DNA of 64,000 nt from positions 186,001 to 250,000 of the forward strand of contig CALRTC020000003.1 in NCBI GenBank assembly GCA_943371025.1, written 5' to 3'. Position 1 is the first letter of the stretch; each line of letters starts with the position of its first letter. Positions 24,334-32,274 of the stretch are shown here, one piece after another. A program made the translations under genes and the position numbers. Source of the DNA: Niveispirillum sp943371025 (GTDB taxonomy: Bacteria > Pseudomonadota > Alphaproteobacteria > Azospirillales > Azospirillaceae). The notes beneath the pieces are model-generated. The model was given only the letters and a program-made list of their open reading frames with translations, had not been told where the DNA came from and did not search any database.

Positions 24334-24528
24334 TCAGCTGCTGGCTCTGGCTTCCACCGCCATAATAGCCAGCGTTGCCGGCGCCAAATAGGCGACGGAT
24401 TTCATGGCCCCGACCAGAACGGCGCGTCGCTTGGGTAGCACTGCCGCCTCACTTGCCGGTTCTGTCGTGTCGCCGTCTTCGGTGCAACGATGGACGTGGC
24501 GCGTCTCGGCTTGCTCTGCATTCCGCAT
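24334..24528 (-). CDS. Small peptide 2 of the paralogous set
   Basis: A 64-residue peptide, MRNAEQAETRHVHRC..., with an acidic and Thr-rich N-terminal half, then PKRRAVLVGAMKSVAYLAPATL and a tail ending EARASS. It shares the KRRA-LV-x-K-x-AY-x-AP-x-TL pattern with the other three. The ATG at 24528 follows AGGGAGA by five bases, a good ribosome site. It begins 14 bases after the stop of peptide 3. The C-terminal Ser-Ser is a plausible target for the kinase. Confidence 0.75.
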   Translation of the reverse strand: MRNAEQAETRHVHRCTEDGDTTEPASEAAVLPKRRAVLVGAMKSVAYLAPATLAIMAVEARASS

Positions 24529-24542
24529 TCCGCTCTCCCTGA

Positions 24543-24710
24543 TCAGCCGTCCGCGCTTGTCGCGTGGGCCTGTATGGTCAATGCAGTCAGCGTGATCGGC
24601 GCAACATAGGCAGCCGCCTTCAGCGTCCGGACCAGCGTGGCGCGGCGGTCAAGGTCCACCTTCGGCCCGGAGTTGCTGTCGTCGACTGTTTCGGTTCTGC
24701 GGGTATCCAT
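24543..24710 (-). CDS. Small peptide 3 of the paralogous set
   Basis: A 55-residue peptide, MDTRRTETVDDS..., with DLDRRATLVRTLKAAAYVAP and then ITLTALTIQAHATSADG. The start at 24710 has AAAGGTGACGAC directly before it; a longer open frame to 24791 overlaps peptide 4 and is unlikely. It follows peptide 4 by 43 bases in the same direction. The central hydrophobic stretch and AxA ending resemble a signal-peptide h- and c-region, but only four residues would remain after cleavage, which argues against a normal exported protein. Confidence 0.75.
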   Translation of the reverse strand: MDTRRTETVDDSNSGPKVDLDRRATLVRTLKAAAYVAPITLTALTIQAHATSADG

Positions 24711-24753
24711 GTCGTCACCTTTCCACTGGCGCACAGTTCTGTCGCGTTCCTGA

Positions 24754-24927
24754 TCAGGGAGGCGGGACAGAAGTGGCATGGGCCTCAACATTCAGCAGGG
24801 CAATCGTAGCGGGGGCTACGTACGCGACCTTGCCCAATCGTACCAGGGCGGCCCGACGCCGAGGATCAATCTCGGACGGGGTGGCAGGCCCCGGGGCCTC
24901 TTGGGATTGTTGCACTGGTCGCACCAT
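24754..24927 (-). CDS. Small peptide 4 of the paralogous set (promoter-proximal)
   Basis: A 57-residue peptide starting MVRPVQQSQEAPGP. The family motif is DPRRRAALVRLGKVAYVAPA, followed by TIALLNVEAHATSVPPP. It is the first gene after the promoter at 24961-24990. The ribosome site is weak. Its similarity to peptides 1-3 over the RRxA-LV...AY-AP-T block is strong, while the N-terminal halves differ. This pattern of variable leader and conserved block plus tail runs opposite to classical RiPP precursors, in which the leader is conserved. Confidence 0.75.
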   Translation of the reverse strand: MVRPVQQSQEAPGPATPSEIDPRRRAALVRLGKVAYVAPATIALLNVEAHATSVPPP

Positions 24928-24960
24928 CAAGCCGCTGGAAACTACAAGAATTACCCAACC

Positions 24961-24990
24961 ATGCTAGTTTTGATTGTGTGGGCGTGTCAA
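24961..24990 (-). promoter_or_regulatory. Promoter of the peptide operon
   Basis: On the minus strand, a perfect -35 TTGACA (24990-24985), an 18-bp spacer and -10 TAGCAT (24966-24961) lie just after the folC stop. A start near 24954 leaves a short leader to peptide 4. Confidence 0.65.
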
Positions 24991-25012
24991 TATTTCCAGC
25001 GTGCCGGTTGCG

Positions 25013-26338
25013 TTATTGGTTGTCCGTCAGCACATGTCCCGCCAGATAAAGGGAGCCGCAAATCAGCAGCCTTGCCGGCCTTCCGTTGTCGGCATGGGTG
25101 GTCAGATCGCCCACCGCTGACGCGACATCCGGGCTGGCGGTGGCGTCGATCCCGGCTTGGCGGGCGACCTCAGCCGCGTCCTCGGCTGACACACTGTTGA
25201 TTTCATCGGGAATGGCGACGGCGCGCAGACGGCGGATATAGGGGGCCAGGGGGGACAGGAAATCCAGGGGCCGTTTGCTGCCCAGCATCCCGAACACCAG
25301 ATCCAGATCGTAACCATCACCGGCCCACCGGGCCAGTTGCGTGGCCAGCACCTCTCCCGCGCTGTCATTATGGCCACCGTCCAGGAACAGTTCCCAGCCG
25401 TGGGGAAGCAGTGCTGGCAGGGGGCCGCGGGTCAGCCGTTGCAGACGGGCGGGCCATTCGACCCGGGTCAATCCGGCCCGGATCGCATCGGCGCTGATCG
25501 TCAGCGGCAGATGGGCCGTGGCGGCGATGGCCAGCCCGGCATTGTGGATCTGATGGGCGCCCATAAGGCCCGGCGGTGGCAGGTCCAGATCGCGGGTCGC
25601 GTCCTTGAATCGGAAGCCGCCGGCGGTGGGTACGGAAGACCAGTCCCGGCCGTACAGTGACAGTGGTGCTGACAGGGAAACGGCCCGGTCGGTGAAGACC
25701 TGTGTCACCACGGGATCGGGTTGAGGACCGGCCAGAACCGGGCACCCTTGCTTGATGATGCCGGCTTTCTCACCCGCGATCTCTGCCAGCGTTGGCCCCA
25801 GAAACTGCGTATGATCCAGGGAGATGCGGGTCAGCAGACTGGCGGCCGGGCGGTCGATGACGTTGGTCGCGTCCAGACGTCCGCCCAGTCCCACTTCCAG
25901 CAGCAGCAGGTCGGCCGGCATGCGGGAAAAGGCCAGGAAGGCGGCGGCCGTTGTCACCTCGAAAAAGGTGATCGGCTCGCCGGCATTGGCGTCTTCCACC
26001 TCCTCCAGCAGATCGGCCAGTTCATCATCGCCGATCAGCTGTCCCGCCAGCCGGATTCGTTCGTTGAAACGGACCAGATGCGGAGAGGTATAGACATGCA
26101 CGCGATAACCCGCGGCTTCGGCAAAGGCGCGCAGAAACGCCACCGTGCTGCCCTTGCCGTTGGTGCCGGCGACATGCACGGTGGGGGGAAGGCGTCGTTC
26201 GGGGTGCCCCAGTTTCGCCAGCAGCCGTTCGATCCGGCCCAGCGACAGGTCGATGACCACCGGATGCAATTGCCGCATCCGATCCAGCGCCGCCGCCAAT
26301 CGGGGGGCGGCAGGGACCAGCGGCCGGGCCTTGATCAT
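25013..26338 (-). CDS. folC: Bifunctional folylpolyglutamate synthase/dihydrofolate synthase
   Basis: A Mur-ligase-like enzyme of 441 residues that adds glutamate to dihydropteroate and folates with ATP. The P-loop is HVAGTNGKGSTVAFL near residue 57, followed by HVYTSPHLVRFNERIRL, the folate-binding omega region. DGGHNDSAGEVLA lies in the C-terminal domain. Its ATG overlaps the accD stop by one base (TAATG), the conserved accD-folC arrangement. The peptide operon follows downstream behind its own promoter. Confidence 0.96.
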   Translation of the reverse strand: MIKARPLVPAAPRLAAALDRMRQLHPVVIDLSLGRIERLLAKLGHPERRLPPTVHVAGTNGKGSTVAFLRAFAEAAGYRVHVYTSPHLVRFNERIRLAGQLIGDDELADLLEEVEDANAGEPITFFEVTTAAAFLAFSRMPADLLLLEVGLGGRLDATNVIDRPAASLLTRISLDHTQFLGPTLAEIAGEKAGIIKQGCPVLAGPQPDPVVTQVFTDRAVSLSAPLSLYGRDWSSVPTAGGFRFKDATRDLDLPPPGLMGAHQIHNAGLAIAATAHLPLTISADAIRAGLTRVEWPARLQRLTRGPLPALLPHGWELFLDGGHNDSAGEVLATQLARWAGDGYDLDLVFGMLGSKRPLDFLSPLAPYIRRLRAVAIPDEINSVSAEDAAEVARQAGIDATASPDVASAVGDLTTHADNGRPARLLICGSLYLAGHVLTDNQ

Positions 26339-27288
26339 TATTGGTAGCCCGCCCCACCCTGGATGGCGCTGACAGCCGGTCCCTTGCGGGATGTGCCGGG
26401 ACGGTCGCCGCCACGGCCGATCTTCACCACTTCCGCGCTGGGGCCGGGACGGCGCAGCAGGTCGATGATGCGGGCCAGGGTATTCCGCAGCTCCTTGCGG
26501 TGGACAACCATATCCACCATGCCATGGTCGCGCAGATATTCCGACCGCTGGAACCCTTCGGGCAGCGTCTCGCGGATCGTGCTTTCAATGACGCGGGCGC
26601 CGGCAAAGCCAATCTGCGCGCCCGGTTCGGCGATATGGATGTCGCCCAGCATGGCGAAGCTGGCTGTCACGCCGCCCGTCGTCGGGTCGGTCAGCAGCAC
26701 GATATAGGGCAGGCCGGCCTCCTTCACCATTTCCACGGCGATGACGGTACGCGGCATCTGCATCAGCGACAGGATCGCCTCCTGCATGCGCGCCCCGCCC
26801 GATGCCGGGACGGCGATCAGCGGCACCTGCTGCAACACGGCCAGACGGGCGGCGGCCAGCAGGCCTTCACCCACGGCCATGCCCATGGACCCGCCCATGA
26901 AGTTGAAGTCGAAGGCGGCGACCACGGCCCCCTGGCCGTTGATCTTGCCATGGGCGACGACGATGGCGTCCTGGCGGCCGGTCTTCGTCTGCGCTTCCTT
27001 CAGGCGGTCGGTATAGCGCTTCTGGTCGCGGAACTTCAGCGGATCGACCACGACCTTCGGCAACTCGATCGTCTGATAGCCCGGGTCCAGCAGCATCTTC
27101 AGCCGCCGCACCGGATCCAGACGCATATGGTGGCCGCAATGCTGGCAGACATGCAGTTGCTCCTCCAGATCGCGGTGGAACAGCATGGCGCCGCAGGACG
27201 GGCACTTGTGCCACAGATTATCCGGGACCTCCTTCTTGGAGACGAGGGCCTGGATCTTGGGTTTGACGAAGTTGGTCAGCCAGTTCAT
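26338..27288 (-). CDS. accD: Acetyl-CoA carboxylase carboxyltransferase subunit beta
   Basis: A 316-residue subunit of acetyl-CoA carboxylase, which makes malonyl-CoA for fatty acid synthesis. The N-terminal C4 zinc ribbon (C29, C32, C48, C51) is followed by the crotonase-like carboxyltransferase domain with GSMGMAVGEG and PASGGARMQEAILSLMQM. It is coupled to folC. In many Alphaproteobacteria trpA lies directly upstream; here a two-gene insertion of lower GC separates them. Confidence 0.97.
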   Translation of the reverse strand: MNWLTNFVKPKIQALVSKKEVPDNLWHKCPSCGAMLFHRDLEEQLHVCQHCGHHMRLDPVRRLKMLLDPGYQTIELPKVVVDPLKFRDQKRYTDRLKEAQTKTGRQDAIVVAHGKINGQGAVVAAFDFNFMGGSMGMAVGEGLLAAARLAVLQQVPLIAVPASGGARMQEAILSLMQMPRTVIAVEMVKEAGLPYIVLLTDPTTGGVTASFAMLGDIHIAEPGAQIGFAGARVIESTIRETLPEGFQRSEYLRDHGMVDMVVHRKELRNTLARIIDLLRRPGPSAEVVKIGRGGDRPGTSRKGPAVSAIQGGAGYQ

Positions 27289-27740
27289 GGGGTACCTTCA
27301 AGGCGGGACAGGATCCCGCTGAGTTTGGCCGCAATCACCTTCACGTTTGGCTTCGTCTCGATGAGACTGCCATGGGCAATGGCGTTGCGATCCTCATATA
27401 GCTCTCTAACAGTTGCGTAATCCGGCGACCCCTTATCCGTCAACAGTGCCAATCGACGAAGGAAGTCCATTCTTCTGACATCAAGCACGGACCAAACACG
27501 ACGATCAGCGGGCTCCTCAAGCCGACGCCCCTTATCCACATGCGCCAACGCCATCTCGGTTATCAGATGTTCGAACCCAGCAAACAGCATGAAGAAATAA
27601 GCACTATCGGTGATTTTCGACAGATGATTGGCCCCGTCGGAACTCGGGTTATCTTCGTTGTGAACCGGCCTGTCGATGCAATTCCGGATCGCATCGGCGG
27701 CGATTTCATAGGCCTCAATGATCTGCAGAAACGCGGTCAC
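27285..27740 (-). CDS. HEPN-motif protein, possible RNase toxin
   Basis: A 151-residue helical protein. The C-terminal half contains YEDRNAIAHG, with R118 and H123 in the Rx4H spacing of HEPN ribonucleases, preceded by the helix AYFFMLFAGFEHLITEM typical of such folds. HEPN proteins often act as toxins in toxin-antitoxin pairs or defence systems. Its start overlaps the preceding gene by 4 bases (ATGA), and its stop touches the accD start. GC content appears lower than in the neighbouring genes. Toxin activity is inferred from the motif; a non-catalytic HEPN protein is also possible. Confidence 0.65.
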   Translation of the reverse strand: MTAFLQIIEAYEIAADAIRNCIDRPVHNEDNPSSDGANHLSKITDSAYFFMLFAGFEHLITEMALAHVDKGRRLEEPADRRVWSVLDVRRMDFLRRLALLTDKGSPDYATVRELYEDRNAIAHGSLIETKPNVKVIAAKLSGILSRLEGTP

Positions 27741-28261
27741 TTTAAGTCCGCCACCAAAGCCTGGAAAATTTCTTTGGTGAAGGGTCGAAATTCATCATCG
27801 CCCCGTTGAAGAAGTCGCCAGTCAGGCCGACCAGGCTCTCCTAAATCTGCAACAGTATAGAACTGCCTGCTCGACTGTAGCCAGATTTGCCCGCGTGTGC
27901 CGATAACCCAACGCGCATCGGGCCAAACCGACAGCCAGACATCATCAGTATTGCATTGTTCGTTGATATAGGGATTCTGGTGCCCAGCAGGTAAGGAAGT
28001 ATAATCGAACTTAAGAATTTTACGTAAGGTCAAAGCGGGAAGTCTGACAGGCTCCTGAATACCTACCAGCTCCATTTTCCGCTCCAGCCTGCTGACCACT
28101 CCCTCCTGAACTTCCACGCCCGGAATTTCAGCCGCCCACTCCTTGATGCCATCCATCAGGTCAGCCAGGCGCGTCTTCCAGTCGATGATATCCGCCTCCA
28201 CCTCCGCCCGTATCGGGGGCGGGGGAAGGTGTGTGTAATCATCATCAAACGCATAAGCCAT
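27737..28261 (-). CDS. Unknown protein, partner of the HEPN gene
   Basis: A 174-residue protein that I do not recognise. It begins with an acidic, Pro-rich segment (MAYAFDDDYTHLPPPPIRAEVEADIIDWKTRLADLMDGI), has a helical middle, and then a beta-rich half with DVWLSVWPDARWVIGTRGQIWLQSSRQFYTVADLGEPGRPDWRLL. The ATG at 28261 is taken rather than 28309, which would overlap the trpA end. It is the first gene of a coupled pair with the HEPN gene. By position it could be the antitoxin or a recognition subunit; this is inference. Confidence 0.7.
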   Translation of the reverse strand: MAYAFDDDYTHLPPPPIRAEVEADIIDWKTRLADLMDGIKEWAAEIPGVEVQEGVVSRLERKMELVGIQEPVRLPALTLRKILKFDYTSLPAGHQNPYINEQCNTDDVWLSVWPDARWVIGTRGQIWLQSSRQFYTVADLGEPGRPDWRLLQRGDDEFRPFTKEIFQALVADLK

Positions 28262-28286
28262 GGCACACCTCGCGGGTCCAGGTGCC

Positions 28287-29144
28287 TCACCCCCGGGCGT
28301 TGCGCACACCCTGGGCCAGCGCCTGCACGAAGCCTATCACATTGTCCACCAGCCCGGCAGTGGGCTTGCCCTCGGCGTCCAGGTTGGCCTCAACCTGGCG
28401 GACAATGGCGCTGCCGACCACGGCGGCGTCGGCCACGCGGGCCACGGCAGCCGCCTGGTCGGGGGTGGAGATGCCGAAGCCGACGGCCAGCGGCAGGTCG
28501 GTATGGCGGCGCAGGCGGGTGATCGCCTCGTCAATCGCGGCGCTGCTGGCGCTGGCGGCACCGGTGATGCCGGTGACCGACACGTAATAGACAAAGCCCG
28601 ACGTATTGGCGAGCACGGAAGGCAGGCGCTGATCGTCCGTGGTCGGGGTGGTCAGGCGGATGAAACTGACGCCGGCACGGCAGGCCGGCTCGAACAACTC
28701 CTGGTCCTCTTCCGGCGGCAGGTCGACAACGATCAGGCCATCGACGCCGGCAGCCTTGGCGTCAACCAGGAACCTTTCGACACCATAGGCGTAAATGGGA
28801 TTGTAGTAGCCCATCAGGACCAGCGGCGTGTCCTGGTCTTGCGTGCGGAAGGCCCGGACCAGTTCCAGCGTGCGGGTCATACGGGCGCCGGCCTTCAGGG
28901 CGCGCAATCCCGCCGCCTGGATGGCCGGACCGTCGGCCATCGGGTCGGTGAAGGGCATGCCCAGTTCGATAATGTCGGCCCCGGCGGCCGGCAGCCCCTT
29001 CAGCAGGGCCAGACTGGTTTCATGATCGGGATCGCCTGCGGTGATGAAGGTGACAAGGCCGCCGCGGCCCTGCTCCTTCAAAGCGGCGAAACGACGGTCG
29101 ATGCGGCCGGAGGTCGGGGCGGCTTGGATCGGGGCGCTGGTCAT
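28287..29144 (-). CDS. trpA: Tryptophan synthase alpha subunit
   Basis: A 285-residue TIM barrel that cleaves indole-3-glycerol phosphate to indole, which passes to TrpB. Signatures: LVTFITAGDPDHETSLALL, the catalytic Glu in DIIELGMPFTDPMADGPAIQ, and VDGLIVVDLPPEE. The start at 29144 (MTSAPIQA) fits the family; the upstream extension to 29216 is unlikely. trpB, which normally precedes it, is not in this window; a plus-strand kinase gene lies upstream instead. A dyad GCACCAT/ATGGTGC (29180-29186 with 29197-29203) lies in its leader. Confidence 0.96.
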   Translation of the reverse strand: MTSAPIQAAPTSGRIDRRFAALKEQGRGGLVTFITAGDPDHETSLALLKGLPAAGADIIELGMPFTDPMADGPAIQAAGLRALKAGARMTRTLELVRAFRTQDQDTPLVLMGYYNPIYAYGVERFLVDAKAAGVDGLIVVDLPPEEDQELFEPACRAGVSFIRLTTPTTDDQRLPSVLANTSGFVYYVSVTGITGAASASSAAIDEAITRLRRHTDLPLAVGFGISTPDQAAAVARVADAAVVGSAIVRQVEANLDAEGKPTAGLVDNVIGFVQALAQGVRNARG

Positions 29145-29337
29145 GCGAGGGGCTTCCAAACTGCGGTCAAAAAGGCGGCGCACCATAGACGCTGTCATGG
29201 TGCTAAACAACGCCACTTTACGCGCGTCGGCCCGGCGTGGATCACCCCCACTATGCGCTTCGGCCTAAGCCGGGCTCCGACGATGAAACAGCTTCACCCT
29301 GTGCGGACAAGGGCGTTAACTGCACGGGACGATATGG

Positions 29338-31401
29338 TTGAGGCAGGCGGATTTGCAGGACAGTTTCGACCATGGATTGGTGAGGGGCGAACTGGCGGCG
29401 GCCAATCCGGCGAACCCGTCGCGGGCCGTCGTCTGGCTGGCGCTGACGGCTTTGCTGGTGGCACTGGGCCTGTTCGGGGTGGAGATGTTCCTGGGCCGGG
29501 CTCGCGTCATGGACCGGGCCGTCACCGATGTCCGCGCCACCTCCGATCAACTGGCCGAACATGCGGCCCGGCTGATGGGGGCCCACGCCCTGATTCTGCG
29601 CAACGCCGAATGGCTGGTCCGCAACCAGGGCTGGGACACGGTGGCCAACACCCCCCGCGTCTACGAATGGCTGCGCGATCTGGCGGGAGAGGCGCCGGAG
29701 GTTCAGAGCTACTGGCTGGTCGACGTTGATGGTCGCGTCCGCATCACGACCTTCCGCTGGCCGGTTCCCGCGTTGAACGTCGCCGACCGTGATTACTTCG
29801 CCCCGCATGAAGGCGGGCTGGTCGGCCCCTATGTCACCGGCCGCCTGATCGGGCGGCTGAATCCGGAAGTGTTCTTTGCCCTGTCACGGCGCATCGAAAG
29901 TCGTGAGGGAAAATTCCTGGGTGTGGTGCAGGTATCGCTGCGGCCCGCCTATTTCGAGGCATTCTATGCCTCCATTGCCGTGCGGCCCGACACGGAGGTG
30001 ATGCTGGTCCGCGATGATGGAGAGGTCCTGGCCCGCCACCCATCCCCGGAATCATCAGAGGCGGCGCTGGGTAATGTCGCCGCCCTGGTTGCGCAACGGG
30101 CGCCGTCAACGGGCCTGATGACGGCACATTCACCGTTTGACGGCAAGGAACGGCTCTATGCCGTGGCTGATGTGGATCGTGTGCCGGTCCGGGTCGTCTA
30201 TGGTGTCGCGACGGCAGAACTGGAGTCCGAGTGGGCCTGGACGGCGCTGGGCCATTTCAGCTTCGCCATGATCGCCACCCTGCTGCTGTTGCCGCTGGCG
30301 CTGGTGGCCTTGCGCCAGACGCGGCAGGCCGAACAGGCACAGGGGCTTCTGCGCACCAGCAACGCGGCGCTGGAAGCCCGCGTGCGGGAACGCACGGCGC
30401 ACCTGGACACGGCCCTGGACGATCTGCGCCGCAGCGAGGAACGGTTGAGCCGGCTGTTCAACACGGCCCCCGTGGCGATCATGGAGATCGGACCGGACGG
30501 GCGCTACACGGATGTCAACGCGGCGGCTGAACGTATCCTGGGCCTGTCGCGATCGGCCATCATCGGCGTTCGCCACGATGCGGCATTGTGGCATGCGACG
30601 GGCCTGGACGGCCGGCCGCTGGCCACGGTGGACTACCCGACCGCCCGCGCCCTGGCGGGTGAAGAGGTACGCGACGGCGAATATGCCCTGCGCGATCCCA
30701 AGACGGGCGCGCGGCAGATATTGTCGGTGAATGCCGCGCCCATCCGGGACGATGATGGCCGGATCATCGGCTGTACGGCCACCGCCATGGATGTGACGGG
30801 CCGGTACGAGGCGGAGGACCGCCAGCGCCTGCTGATGCGCGAGGTGGACCACCGGGCCAAGAATGCGCTGGCCGTGGCCCAGGCCGTGGTCAGGCTGAGC
30901 CGCGCCGACAGTATCGACGCTTTCGTCCATGCGGTGGAGGGGCGCATCTCCTCCCTGGCCCGTTCCCACAGCCTGCTGGCACAGGCCTCCTGGGTTGGAG
31001 CCGACCTGGAACGGCTGATCGAGGATGAAGTTCTGTCCTTTACTGCCGATAATGGACGCCTGACCGTGCGCGGGCCGCGGGTCAAGCTGGGGCCCGACAT
31101 GGTGCAGTCATTGGGCCTGGTGTTCCATGAATTGGCGACCAATGCTGCCAAGCATGGGGCCCTGTCGACCCCTGGGGGCCAGGTGACGGTCGACTGGTCG
31201 GTGCGGCGCAATACGCTGGAGCTGACCTGGACGGAGACAGAGGGACCGCCCCTTTCCGGTCCGCCGACGCGTCAGGGGTTCGGCTCAACCCTGCTGAGCC
31301 AGGTGTTGCATCATCAGCTTGGTGGCAAGATCGAGATGGCGTGGGAAAGTCAGGGACTGCGTTGCAACCTTACCCTGCCCCTGGGCGTGACGCCGGTCTG
31401 A
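29338..31401 (+). CDS. HWE-family sensor histidine kinase with periplasmic sensor and PAS domain
   Basis: A 687-residue inner-membrane kinase. TM1 at about 29-50 (VVWLALTALLVALGLFGVEMF); a periplasmic sensor of about 250 residues resembling a Cache/CHASE-type domain (WLVDVDGRVRITTF..., ADRDYFAPHEGG); TM2 near 300-325; a coiled coil; a PAS domain (FNTAPVAIMEIGPDGRYTDVNAAAERILGLS); then the HWE core with phospho-acceptor His505 in VDHRAKNALAVAQAVVRLSR, the N box ELATNAAKHGALS and the W-x-E motif in LELTWTETEG. No response regulator is adjacent. The start codon is a TTG; TTG 29377 or GTG 29380 are alternatives. Confidence 0.88.
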   Translation: MRQADLQDSFDHGLVRGELAAANPANPSRAVVWLALTALLVALGLFGVEMFLGRARVMDRAVTDVRATSDQLAEHAARLMGAHALILRNAEWLVRNQGWDTVANTPRVYEWLRDLAGEAPEVQSYWLVDVDGRVRITTFRWPVPALNVADRDYFAPHEGGLVGPYVTGRLIGRLNPEVFFALSRRIESREGKFLGVVQVSLRPAYFEAFYASIAVRPDTEVMLVRDDGEVLARHPSPESSEAALGNVAALVAQRAPSTGLMTAHSPFDGKERLYAVADVDRVPVRVVYGVATAELESEWAWTALGHFSFAMIATLLLLPLALVALRQTRQAEQAQGLLRTSNAALEARVRERTAHLDTALDDLRRSEERLSRLFNTAPVAIMEIGPDGRYTDVNAAAERILGLSRSAIIGVRHDAALWHATGLDGRPLATVDYPTARALAGEEVRDGEYALRDPKTGARQILSVNAAPIRDDDGRIIGCTATAMDVTGRYEAEDRQRLLMREVDHRAKNALAVAQAVVRLSRADSIDAFVHAVEGRISSLARSHSLLAQASWVGADLERLIEDEVLSFTADNGRLTVRGPRVKLGPDMVQSLGLVFHELATNAAKHGALSTPGGQVTVDWSVRRNTLELTWTETEGPPLSGPPTRQGFGSTLLSQVLHHQLGGKIEMAWESQGLRCNLTLPLGVTPV

Positions 31402-31469
31402 TACCAGTGTCACGCAATCGCCGGGACCTACATCCGCAGGCTTGGCTACGCCGCATGAGCGGCGCGGCG

Positions 31470-32270
31470 TCAGCGGCGGACCATCAGGAAGGCCAGGATG
31501 GCCGTGGTTGCCGAGACATTAAGTGACTGCACCCAGCCGCTGCCGGCGATGGTGACCAGTTCGGTGCAAGCGGCCTGACTGGCGGGCGGCATGCCCTGTT
31601 CCTCGTTCCCCATGACCACGGCCACGGGCTTGCCCCCTGGCTGGCGCGACAGGTCGGAGAGCGCCGGGAACGGCCCCAGGGCTGTGCCGATGGTGCGATA
31701 GACCTGTCCCAGCGTCTTCAATGCCGCGGCAAAATCCGTCGCCCGGTGCAGATTGACATATTCGAACCCACCTTCGGCCACGCGATACGCGGCCTCGGAG
31801 GGCAGGGCCTGGGCCGGATGATCAGAGATGATGATGCGTTCGATGCCGAAAAATGCGGCTGTGCGGATGATGGCGCCCAGATTATGCGGGTTCGACACAC
31901 CATCCAGCAGCAGCAGGGGGTTGCCTGCCGCCGCCCAGCCCTTGGCCAAATCCAGGCTGTAGGGAAGGATCGGGCGCGGGGCGGCTTCCGCGATGATGCC
32001 GCCATGCATGGCGGAGCCGCCGATCTTCTCCAGTTCCGCCCCCGGCACCATCCGATAGGGTTTGCGGGCGGCCGCCAGCATGGCGCAGAAGGGGCCGGCC
32101 GCGTCCTTCAACCGCTCGTCATAATAAAGCTTCTCCACCCGGTCCGGTTCGCGCGCGAACAGGGCGGCCACGGCGGGAAGACCCGCGATGCGGAACGGCT
32201 TGCGTCGGCCCTTGCCCGCAACCGGCGGCGCGACCTTGGGCTTCAGCGACAGGGTGGGGCGGTTGCTCAT
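31470..32270 (-). CDS. TrmH family RNA methyltransferase (SpoU)
   Basis: A 266-residue SPOUT methyltransferase. The three family motifs are present: LLDGVSNPHNLGAIIRTAAFFG, VAVVMGNEEQGMP and QSLNVSATTAILAFL, which form the trefoil knot that binds SAM. The N-terminal 100 residues resemble the substrate-binding domain of 23S rRNA 2'-O-methyltransferases (AGLPAVAALFAREPDRVEKLYYDERL). The exact target, rRNA or tRNA, cannot be fixed by eye. It starts 4 bases after the uppP stop and is likely cotranscribed with it. Confidence 0.92.
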   Translation of the reverse strand: MSNRPTLSLKPKVAPPVAGKGRRKPFRIAGLPAVAALFAREPDRVEKLYYDERLKDAAGPFCAMLAAARKPYRMVPGAELEKIGGSAMHGGIIAEAAPRPILPYSLDLAKGWAAAGNPLLLLDGVSNPHNLGAIIRTAAFFGIERIIISDHPAQALPSEAAYRVAEGGFEYVNLHRATDFAAALKTLGQVYRTIGTALGPFPALSDLSRQPGGKPVAVVMGNEEQGMPPASQAACTELVTIAGSGWVQSLNVSATTAILAFLMVRR

Positions 32271-32274
32271 CGGA

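Noticed and set aside
23979..24791. Tat signal peptides in the four small peptides
   Set aside because: The RR motif and hydrophobic stretch resemble one, but at most ten residues would remain after cleavage and the motif lies well inside the chain; kept as an alternative only.
21378..24927. Classical lasso peptide cluster
   Set aside because: No asparagine-synthetase-like cyclase, transglutaminase-like protease or exporter is present, so only the kinase/PqqD/nucleotidyltransferase part is comparable.
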